Assembly (NCBI RefSeq): GCF_921293095.1
Contig: NC_060251.1
Location: forward strand, 58,855,585-58,919,584
Direction: 5' to 3'
Source of the DNA: Ischnura elegans
Lineage: Eukaryota; Arthropoda; Insecta; Odonata; Coenagrionidae
Length of the DNA: 64,000 nt
Below, piece after piece: positions 48,086 through 57,700 of this stretch. The translations under genes were made by a program, and so were the position numbers. A model generated the notes under the pieces. The model made no database searches, was not told the origin of the DNA, and saw only the letters and a list, made by a program, of their open reading frames with translations. How positions within the stretch are numbered: the stretch's first letter is position 1; each line of letters begins with the position of its first letter.

Positions 48086-50581
48086 GTAGGTGTACACTAT
48101 CGATTCTTATTAGGACTCAAGGTGCTGATTTCAGTCATTGAAAATAATGAAGTTGCTGCAGCATGACGTGAGTACTTGTAATGTTTTCGCAGTCGCCCAA
48201 GCTCAAACTCGATGGGTCACCCTGAGAACCCTATTTTGTCGCGAGCTCCGAATGAGGAAGCATAGGGGCTCGTCTTTGTCTGACACTAGTGCGGATTTGG
48301 GGAGGAAAGGATGGCCACTCTTCGATCAAATGATGTTCATCCAACCATATCAACGAAGGTAATGTCAATATTGATTTTGTAACACTGGTAGACGCTTAAT
48401 GTTCCACAATGTTAAAATTAATTGCAGAAAATTTCAATTCTATCTTCTAGTGATACGAAAACGTCGACCGATAAAAAACCCTCTTCCCTCGACTCATCCA
48501 TTGATACTCCAACTAAGGTGTGGGCTGAATCCTGTCCGTCATGGAGTGCTGATGAGCTCGAAGCACCAATAGAAATCGGTAATAATAATTTAAAAAATAA
48601 TATTACCATTTAGCCTTTAATTTCCATCCCCTACGAGACTTAATGTGCATTGATAAATTACAGTCATGGAGTGCTTATGAGCTTGAAACACCTATAGAAA
48701 TCGGTAATATCATTGCCAATTATCCTTCAAATTCCATCCCTTAAGATCCTTAATATATATAAATAAATTAAAGTATACATTAGGAGTCAGGAAAATGTGG
48801 CAATGCTCATAAAAAAAAGACTACGAATGCCCATGGGAAGAGCAGGTGGTGATGAACTTGACACAAAGTGATCCATTGGAAATTGAAGGGAGAGGATTTT
48901 AAAAAATGGAAGTGGTACCCAGTTGAATAGTAGCCTACAGGAATTTGCATGAAAACCTTGTGAGGGGGATGAGTCATCTGGGGGGGGGGGGGGAAGAAAG
49001 TTAAAAGAGGTTTGATTTTGGGGTTGAGCCATCAATCCAATGGGTTTAGCACCCGTGAATATACTGCCTACTGGAATTGGCATTCACAGGATTTATTTCA
49101 TTGCCTGTGCGGGAGTGAGGGGAGACAGAACTGTAGTGGTGCAACTAGGGATATGCTTTGGGGGATGGGAGGGTCTTAGGGGGTGACCCCATCCTCCCCC
49201 ACGCAATGGGACTGGGTAAAGTTTTGAAAAAATTGCATGCCTGGAAATACATTTTGCATAATTTTGGCTCTTAAAATTTGACTGCAAGCAGATGCAGTCA
49301 TTATATATTAAAAGTAGGCAGTAGTTCTAAATATTTTTAAAAATCTCTCTGAGGCTTTGGGGGGATCTATCCCCTCATCCGCCCATAGTTACGCCACCAC
49401 AGAACTGTATGTTGTTCCTTTAAGCTAGTTTGACGTTAAAAACATCAGCAAAATCCACTCTTCCAGCCAACCTCTTCTGTGGATAAACTTTCATACTACA
49501 TTAGTGTGAAATTAATTTATTATACTTGGCTTATTATTTTCATCAACTTTTAGTTTCTGCATAATCTAACCAACACGGTACACTGAAGGTTTTACTATCA
49601 ATGACTAGAGAGATGAGAGAACTGATTTCCTTATCAAATTAAATAAAATCTACATTGCAAAATTGATATACATGAAATAAAATCCCCCGAAAATCCATTA
49701 AGGTTTTATTTAGGATTCAAAAATACACCAAAGCCACGAGAGGAATTACATGTTACCTATCTCAGCCTTTATCCAAACATCTGCAAATGTGTTTGGTACC
49801 AACCTGTATAAAAGTTAGCACAATATAATAGGTTACCTACCTCATATCGTCGGCACAAAAATCTTATAAGACACATGATAAATTCTCTGTCACTCCAGAA
49901 AAGCCACACAAGTTTCTAGCTTACTTGTATCATCTGGATTGGATATTCTTTACATTAACTATAAAATTTGTAATACAAGAAACAATAGTTACATTGTTGC
50001 TTTTAAAAGCTTATTTTTCCAAATTGGAATTTGCAGAGATAGGGAGGTGAAAATGGAATTGAGTTTGTTTTAGATTAATGTAAGTATGCTATGCTGGCTT
50101 TGTCTTGTGAACTTTTTTGCATTTTTAAATGGTAATATTCTTGTGCATTGGTCTACTCAGCAAACAATGTTTCTTTTTGTAGCTGTGACTTCATGAATGC
50201 ATTCTGTTGAATTCCGCAGAAACATCTAATGATGCATCCAATCAACATCATTTCCAACCAGTGCCAACAATAGCCAATACCTCTTCCATGCAGTCGAATC
50301 ATATTCCAGTTGACCCTCTTGGTGATAATGCAGAGGTGACTTGTAAAATGGAAGGTGTTTATCATGAAACAACAGCCCTTATGAAAGAAACAATAACTTT
50401 ACTATCCTCCCGCGAAAAGAATGGTAATGATGAAGGTGCAACAAAGACTGAGAGAGATGCAGAAGTAGCGGCCATGGTGCAAGCTCTTCGGTATCCATTA
50501 CTAAGAGTGCCAGAACATCTCCGCACTTTGTGTCTCACTGAATTACTTACTGTGATTCATAAATTTGAAGAAAATAGTTAA
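47950..50581 (+). CDS. MADF-BESS (Adf1-like) transcription factor, complete 263-residue model
   Basis: Nuclear DNA-binding regulator of the Adf1/MADF-BESS class, expanded in insects. Four exons join in phase: 47950-48085, 48193-48358, 48451-48578 and 50220-50581 (792 bases). Residues about 6-100 form the MADF domain: LISLVKRNPVLYDRNFIDFK, WKGIAECLSIS, TRWVTLRTLFCREL and WPLFDQMMFIQPY, with the conserved Trp/Leu/Phe spacing. A Ser/Thr-rich linker follows. The C-terminal ~40 residues (EVAAMVQALRYPLLRVPEHL through ELLTVIHKF) have the helical leucine pattern of a BESS interaction motif. Intron 3 (1.64 kb) carries a tandem duplication of the exon-3 end and a hAT-type MITE. Alternative acceptors are possible; the chosen ones keep phase at every junction. 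Target genes unknown. Confidence 0.87.
48193..48358 (+). CDS. MADF-BESS gene, coding exon 2
   Basis: Acceptor TTTTCGCAG; 166 bases; ends CGA AG before donor GTAATG (phase 2). Supplies the second half of MADF (TRWVTLRTLF to FIQPYQ). Confidence 0.87.
48451..48578 (+). CDS. MADF-BESS gene, coding exon 3
   Basis: The acceptor TATCTTCTAG (48441-48450) is chosen over the upstream TTGCAG because only it restores the frame (AG+T). Ends ATC G before donor GTAATA. Encodes the linker DTKTSTDKKPSS and the SWSADELEAPIEI block. Confidence 0.8.
48664..48703 (+). pseudogene. Intronic tandem copy of the exon-3 end
   Basis: Repeats TCATGGAGTGCT(T/G)ATGAGC through ATAGAAATCG and the following donor and intron sequence (unit about 125 bp, first copy from 48538). 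It has its own ACAG acceptor and GTAATA donor, but inclusion after exon 3 would meet TGA, so it is probably not a coding exon. Confidence 0.7.
49134..49399. mobile_element. hAT-type MITE, family C (copy 5), perfect 8-bp TSD, in intron 3
   Basis: CAGAACTG at 49126-49133 and 49400-49407 flanks TAGTGGTGCAACTAGG and CCATAGTTACGCCACCA. Confidence 0.9.
50220..50581 (+). CDS. MADF-BESS gene, last coding exon
   Basis: Acceptor TTGAATTCCGCAG; the first two bases complete a Glu codon. 362 bases to TAA 50579-50581. Contains acidic/Ser-rich sequence and the BESS-like C-terminus. Confidence 0.87.
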
Positions 50582-51715
50582 TGACACTTACCTTTGATTA
50601 CAGATCTTTGTATACATGGAGTTATTTCATAAATTTTTGTTATTTAATATCTGTATCCCTGTGCACTTTCGTTTATTTAATTATTAATCAATGTTTTGAA
50701 ATGGTTTCATCTTGCTCCATTGGCCATTTTTGCTTAGCAAAGGCAGCAGTAGATGATGGTGAAACTATCAGAAAATGTAGATTTTTCTCAGGAAAAAGAC
50801 AAACAGGTTACTTATATGTACTTTTTCCCACTAAGGAGTCCTAGTGGCTGTGACTATATGTATGTTGTTAATATAGATGTTTTTATACATTCTGACTTCT
50901 TAATACTAGTCGCATTAATAACCTGTGGTCTATTGAAGTTAACTATGCATCAAGGTATCAGAAGCAGACAATGATGAATGAGTAATAGAGACTAAAGATG
51001 CCTGACATGACTACGAGTGACATTTAGTTTTTTTTGACCACTTTCAGTAAGTAAAAATGCAATTCTTCTCCCTTGAATGGATAGCTAATATTTAGGAAAA
51101 ATTTTGGCCTTTTGAGGATACATGGTAAGCTGATGTAAGGGAGCCATTGGAAGATTAGTACATACGTACAAATTTAAGTGGGCACATTTACTGCTACGTA
51201 AAGATAAAACGAAGTACGGACAAAATAATGCTTTGCATTTCTGATACAAAGCTCAAGTTTGATGCCTTTGTTAACAAATTGAAGCAATAACAGCTTACCA
51301 GAGATGAAGTCTGGAGCTATAAGGAGCCATTGATGTAGTTGCTAGAAGTCTTCAGTGGTTGATAGATCCAGACAAACTTAAGGTTGGAAGTGAAAAAGAA
51401 AAGCAGAAAGGTCATGGTAAAAAAGCAGGTTGAGCAAGGAAACTGTTGGGAGGGAAGAGAGTGAGAATAAGAAGTTTGCTTAAGTCTACTGAAAAGAAGC
51501 AAGTAGCACGCATTGAAAAAAGTGGAAAGCATGCAGTTTCCTCAGAAATTCCAGCTCCAAGGATAGTTGGAGCAAAGCAAACTTTTGTACCAAGATTATC
51601 AACCCTTTAATTTTGGGACATTAGAAATGTGTTCCAAATAGGACATTTTTTGCTGCCTATTCTTTTTTGGCTTCTGTTCTGACTTCCTTTTCAAGAAGTG
51701 TGGAACAAAGAATGG
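50582..51715. other. 3' flank of the MADF-BESS gene; degenerate coding-like patch at 51300-51610
   Basis: Presumably holds the 3'UTR; I cannot place the polyadenylation site. Around 51300-51610 a Lys-rich translation (for example KQVARIEKSGKHAVSSE) with interrupting stops suggests a decayed transposon or pseudogene of unknown kind. Confidence 0.35.
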
Positions 51716-51723
51716 AACCAAGG

Positions 51724-52002
51724 CAAGGGCATACCCAGGATGGAAACTAGAGTGGGGCAAACAGTGGTCATTCAAATTGTGACACAGAAAAATAAGGAAA
51801 CAAAAATTTCATGAAAATTATAAGTGCTTTATTAGTTTTAGAAAGTGTTTGCCCTAAAATTAAATATTTTTATTTTAATCACATTTTATACTAATATCAC
51901 TTTTCTTGGATTTAAAGAAAATTTTTTCAAAACTTTCCTTTTGAACAATGTTTAATTTTGCATCTAAGGTAGAGCAGCTGTCCCACACTGGGTATGCCCA
52001 TT
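51724..52002. mobile_element. hAT-type MITE, family B (copy 3) with 8-bp TSD
   Basis: AACCAAGG (51716-51723) and AACCAGGG (52003-52010) match at 7 of 8. Ends CAAGGGCATACCCAGG and CTGGGTATGCCCATT. G/C runs are lost in this copy; the AT core (AAGTGCTTTATTAGTTTTAGA) is kept. Confidence 0.83.
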
Positions 52003-52010
52003 AACCAGGG

Positions 52011-52989
52011 GCATAATAAGGTGGTTGTTTTGGGGGGATTTATTCTTCCCTTGTCACCTTAGTGGTATGCAATTCCTCCCACCACTGATAATGCATGTTA
52101 GGTCTCGTGTTAGTAGCTATGTGGTTTTTAGATATTCATTTATAATTAAAAAAAATATTACTTGCTTAATTGTTAAAATAAAAACTTTCCTAAGAGAGCC
52201 CCGTAAAAGGTCACCATCTAGTATTTTTTTCCTGATATTACGTTAAATATTAAATACCAGGACCTTTTGAAGGATTTAGAATTTAATCAGTGTTCAATAC
52301 TTTAAGATATGCTTGTTAATTAAACTTTTTTCAAGATGATATTGGTTGAATTTACTACTGTACAAAATGAATACAAAGAGGGGGGAGGATGCAGCTTTTC
52401 ACATAAAACCTGTTAACTTACATCAGTTGGGTGTCATACACTACGTCTCTGCCCTTTTAATCAGCCATGGGACAGAACTGACCCATCTCTGCTAACAAGG
52501 TTCATAGCAACTGTCCATTGTCAATTTCCTAAACTTTCACCAGATTTCCTGGCCAAATTCTATTTCCTGATTTTATAACAGTGGCAAAGCATTCTAACAT
52601 AGGGACTCTGTGGAAATATGCAGCAAGTTAAATTGTTAAATAAAATTGATATATTCCACGGAAAATAAAAAAAAAACAATGTAAAAACAATCAATGTAGC
52701 TGTCTTTGCTTCAAAATCTGAGATTATTAAAAATCACACAACTCATCACAAAAAATGAAACATATCCTTGGCTTGCCATTATTATAGCCATCTGGCCATC
52801 TTGTGCACATGATTTCGCAGCATTCTCGGTAGTGCCTTAGGAAGTGCACTCTCCTACAATGGGAGCTAAGTTTCATATAAAGGGTGGTAATAATGCCAGA
52901 AAAATTCAAATATATTTCATGCTAAGCATTTTTTCCAGTTGCTTTCGGAAAATAACTAATTGCACATCTCATGTCCTCAATAGTCACAA
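52011..52989. other. Intergenic; partial CAGGGGCATAATAAGG repeat at 52006, rest unassigned
   Basis: A 5' end like that of family C starts next to the family-B element but no matching right end is found. No gene seen in the remainder. Confidence 0.4.
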
Positions 52990-53002
52990 ATGAAGGACTG
53001 GA

Positions 53003-53322
53003 TAGGGTTGGTGTGGTGGCAAGACTGCTGGCATCCCAACCTGTGGGGTTGGATTCAAATCCCGGCAGTGGCAGGGAATTTTCAGAGACTGCCCGATCCC
53101 TGCTTGAATGTTGTGTGGAGGATATTTCAAGTGTCCGTCGGATGGGACATTAAGCCGTGGACCCCTTAGCACCTTCCGTTAGGAGCAGGCTAATGCCAAT
53201 GCCGGGTATCTCTCCATCCTTCCTTTCCTACTCAAATAGTGCTCACGAAAATAAACAATTATTACCCTTCCCTCATGGCGCAAATGACCTAGCTGTCCAT
53301 CGCTTCCCCCCAGGACCATAAC
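53003..53322 (+). mobile_element. tRNA-derived SINE with 13-bp TSD
   Basis: ATGAAGGACTGGA is present exactly at 52990-53002 and 53323-53335. The head is tRNA-like: an A-box-like TGGCAAGACTGCTGGC and a B-box-like GGATTCAAATCCC (53051-53063). The body has GTCGGATGGGACATTAAGCCG, a motif I associate with arthropod SINEs. The 3' region lacks a long A tail. Transcription would be by Pol III from the internal boxes. It is not a functional tRNA gene. Confidence 0.88.
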
Positions 53323-53335
53323 ATGAAGGACTGGA

Positions 53336-54492
53336 GGAAAAAATTGATCGATGCATTTTAATTGACCACAAAATATAAGATTCTGTAACTTCCTACACTA
53401 GTTGGTCATCTTGTAAGCAGTCCAATATTCATGACCTGTTTCACCATTTTAAATGCCAGAATCCAAAACCGATAACACAATGTGAAATTTACCAACACTA
53501 CGTAGTTTCTCACTCACAATACATCCGATTTTTTAGGTAAATGACTTATAAATGAAATATCGTAACATGAACTACTTGAGTAGGTAAGAAGTGAGTTCTA
53601 TGGAATCACCATTCAGAATTTTAAATTATTTATATTTAGCATCTTGTTAACTCTGCAGCAATACATATCAAACTGTTACACAAATATTTAAAAAAACCAA
53701 TTCAGCTCCAGGTTTCATTACAATTTTTAGAAGCATGATCAATTAGGTCAAACCAATTTGGCCACTAATGACACTTATGTATCCTCGTCAGTCTTGCACA
53801 CCCTAAAACCTAGGAAATCAAGGATTAGTGGCACTGCTTGAACTCATTCATCATGCTAGAATTCAAACTCTTGCTGAGGGTGAAACGATGAAGAACACAG
53901 CTTTGCATTCGAAAAATGACGAATTACAAAAATAACAACATTGGACAGGTAATACATTAGAACGACCTTGCTTCCACTAAAAGAAGTGAAAATCATAAGT
54001 AAACCACTTTGTACATCATCAATGCTCAGATCTTCCTTAAGCGGGCACCACGTAAGTCCTCAAAAGTTGGAATCACGGTTAAACCGGTTAACTTTCTCTC
54101 CATCTTGTGATGCAAGTTCAATTATAATGGGTTAATAGCTTAAATAATGTAACAGTAGAAGAGGTCTTCTGAGCATTTCACACAAAATACACAGGATCAG
54201 CATTCATAGGGACCAGATTCAATAACTTAATTATATACTGAGGACTGACAAACAAATGAATGTTTCAAGAAGAACTTAAAATATCACTATTGAATCACTT
54301 TGAATCGTCTTCCACAGATGAAATTTGTCACAAAAGTTCTCAATAGTACCAATTTTAAAATCATTACAGTTCTTTCCAACATATGAAGAATTACTTTTGA
54401 TACTAAATCTGTGAATCTGTGTGCACAGGGATGACACTCGTAAAACAAGTACTGTCTGTATAAAGGGAAGAGTATTCACACAACCGGGAGCT
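53336..54492. other. 3' flank of the RGG-protein gene; nothing else assigned
   Basis: Expected to contain the 3'UTR of the minus-strand gene ending at 54493. No clear polyadenylation signal that I would commit to. Confidence 0.4.
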
Positions 54493-54781
54493 CTACATCC
54501 TCCCCCCAAACCTCTCGTTCAAGGTACATGCAGTTGTCTTGGGTATGCCCACATTTAGTCCATCAATCGCTCTACCATTCATTTGCCGCGCAAGAAAATG
54601 ACCTCTGCCCATTCCTCGCTTCCCTCTCGTTGCACCGAAACCCCTTTGAGAGAGGGGAATCCTTCCACTTGAGGGATTCGGTTTCCCCTGTATGTCTGCT
54701 ATCATCCGCTGTATCTCCGGATTCAAAGCTCCAGTGTGAAAGGGTACAGAATTTCTTGGTTGATATACATCGTTCGTAAGC
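54493..54781 (-). CDS. RGG gene, exon 5 (C-terminus)
   Basis: 289 bases; acceptor TTTTTCTTGCAG. Encodes LTNDVYQPRNSVPFHTGALN through KPNPSSGRIPLSQRGFG to the TLNERFGGRM end and stop. Confidence 0.83.
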
Positions 54782-57700
54782 CTGCAAGAAAAATTGATTT
54801 TTCCCGTGACTACTTCCACTTTGCATAAGACCTAAATCAGTGCAGAGAGATACTGACTAGCAGAAGACTATACAAATTCTAAAACATGCTTACACAAATC
54901 CAACAGCCAATAACTCGAGAATATTATACACACTTTGGAGCCTAAAAGGATTCTTGCACACATGGTTTGTAATCTTACAAATGAATTCCTAATATTTTAT
55001 TGGGATTAATGCATGCAAAATAAAGCTTCACAAAAATGCTGTCTTAACGCCACAATAAGTTTCAATAAGAAATTAACTATAAAGTTACAAAAAGCACCCC
55101 ACAACATTCAATTTCCTATAGCTACCAAAATGCTACCTCATACTTGGAAAATATATGGTGAATGAGCTCTGTTGATGAAATGACGTGGCCTGAAGTAGGA
55201 GATTTAAACCTCGGATTATATAGATCAGTTCAGATCTTGGATTGGCAATGGGGTGAGAAAAAGTAGGAAGGCAAAAGCTTCTAGCAGCGAAAATGATAAA
55301 AATAGGTCAAATTGAACCCAAATCATTGCTATACAGCTGCGATCACTTACATCCCAAACTTCAAAGAAGAAAAATTGGAAGACTACTGGAGTGAAACTCC
55401 TTCATACCAAAACTGTTTCAGAAAATACATCTATACGAAGATAAGATATTATGGACCCAATTCTTATCCAAAAAGCAATATGTATCTTCACTCTGCAACA
55501 AACCAAACCTTTACAAAAATACTGTACAACAAAATAAACTTATCGCCCTCAAACAATAGAAATAATAAGACATTGTAGCATCAAAGGCTTTCTTCACCAC
55601 ATATTTCCATAATTAAGACGACAAACGCCTACTTAATTTCAAAATTTAATTTGTCACCGACTATTTAGTAACATATAGTGATTGGCAATGATAGATTGCT
55701 ACGGGAAAATAGCAGACCACATTCTGTGTCCCTCTGAAAAAAATCTCTTAGTCAAATTTAGATTCATTATAGGAGGTATTAATTACGTAATAATGCCCAA
55801 ATTAGTCCAAAACAAACAAAAAGATGCGAAGTATCATCTAATATTGGTTTGAATGGGTTATACATTAAATTTTGATGGTCTTTACCATAATTTAGCAAGT
55901 GCAAAATTAAAATAGGATCAAAATTAAATGCTAAGAAACAAAGAATGATTTGCGTTATGTTACAAATGTTGAGGATGGTGCTACTATCTAACCGCTAGCT
56001 CATGGAACCACGTCAAATTTTAGTAAATTTGCAGGCAACTTTGTGAAATATGAATGTGTGGCATGCTGTCTGGAATAAACCACCTGGGATACAATGCAAT
56101 TGGATACATCTCCGCTAATCTCAACAAAAACAGATCCGTGAACATGTCACCATGCATAGCCCATCATGCCATATACGTTCGGTTTATGAAAACGAGCTAA
56201 AGTTATCATTTTCAAGACTTAACTTGCAACATAATGGATAATGACACAAGGTGTCGCAAAAACAGATATTTCACCTCAATCAAATACCATGGAAACGAAA
56301 TAAAAACTTAATATGCAGGAAAATGTGGATGGAAAGGCTTAATCCTAAAATTATTGAGCATTATGAGAGTCCAATATGGTGTTTTTCCAGTGACTGAGAG
56401 CACTTAATACACTGAGCTTTCACTGTACAATTGACAATACGTTGACAATGGTCATCTACGGAGGAGGAGATCTAAGAGGGGAAAAATTCCTCAATGCAGA
56501 CAAATTTAAATCCAGGAAAAGCAAGAGTACAAGATGAGCAATATTGGCCCTTAAGCGACTTACTCAGAAAAGGATAAAAATACTCAAGACATAATCAAGG
56601 CAAGGTCTCAAATACTCGCAGCATTAGTGGCCTTGGAAAAAGCTCTAGGCAATTGGGGTTGGTATTCAAAAAATAAATTTAAATGCTTTGCAATGACCAA
56701 TAAATTTTTAAGTTTATAAAAGGTGGATAAACATAAGCCAGATTTTTTTATAAAAATCAAATTCAATTTGAATACATGGAGAGGCTACGTGAAGCATAAA
56801 AGAAGTGAATACTTACTGCATAGTGGGTACATGCTGTATTCCTAGGTTTCCTCCTCTCTTCCTCAACCCTCGACGGCCAGTGCGTATGCCTGATATAGCA
56901 GGGGTGCCAGCACGTTCATTCTCTATGCTCACAATTAGACTTGGAGCTGCAGGTACTTGGTTGCGCATTGCAGCGCTGGAAAATTTTAAAAATCATTTTA
57001 GACAGTAATTTAAGCTTAGTGCCTAACTATCCTAAAAAGAGTCATACTTCACCCTTTCACCACAATGATTAGTAAAAGCTGGCTTAAAATGTTTCATCAT
57101 TAGCCACTGATGTGGACTAGGAATTCGAAAATTTTTGAGAAAAATGTATACGAGTACAACTTAGATTTACTTGCTCTAAAATAAAATTTATAGACAATAA
57201 AAAAAAACTAAATGTACAGTAAAACAGTTGGCATTATTCTTCTCATATTTCAACAAAAACATGGATAAATTGGATTTAACTATCAAGATAAAAACAATCT
57301 GGAGATTTGATGGCCAAAAATTAACAAGTTATTTGAAGAACAGCTTTATTTTCAATACTGGTATGTGACATCACATCAAGTGAAATCATTGGCCGACTTC
57401 AACCATATCACATTGAAATTGAGTCTGCTTAACAAAGGCCTCTTTGTTTAACTCCATACTATTTATGACAACAAAAGAGAAGCCAATCTTTACCTCAGAG
57501 GTAGAGGACTTGAAATTTTTCAGGAGAGTGCGACTTTTTACTCATTGGTAATCACTAGAAGGTAAGTTGACTATACCAATAACATTGTGATATAAAAACG
57601 TTAACTCACTACCTAACCTTCGAGTAATAAATGGTTATTTTTTTAGAAAATCTCAGAACTGCTTTACTGAAAAATTAGGAAAACGGACATAGTGTCCTTT

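Noticed and set aside
53020-53070. tRNA gene
   Set aside because: The A- and B-box-like sequences belong to a SINE bounded by a 13-bp target duplication; the cloverleaf is not intact.
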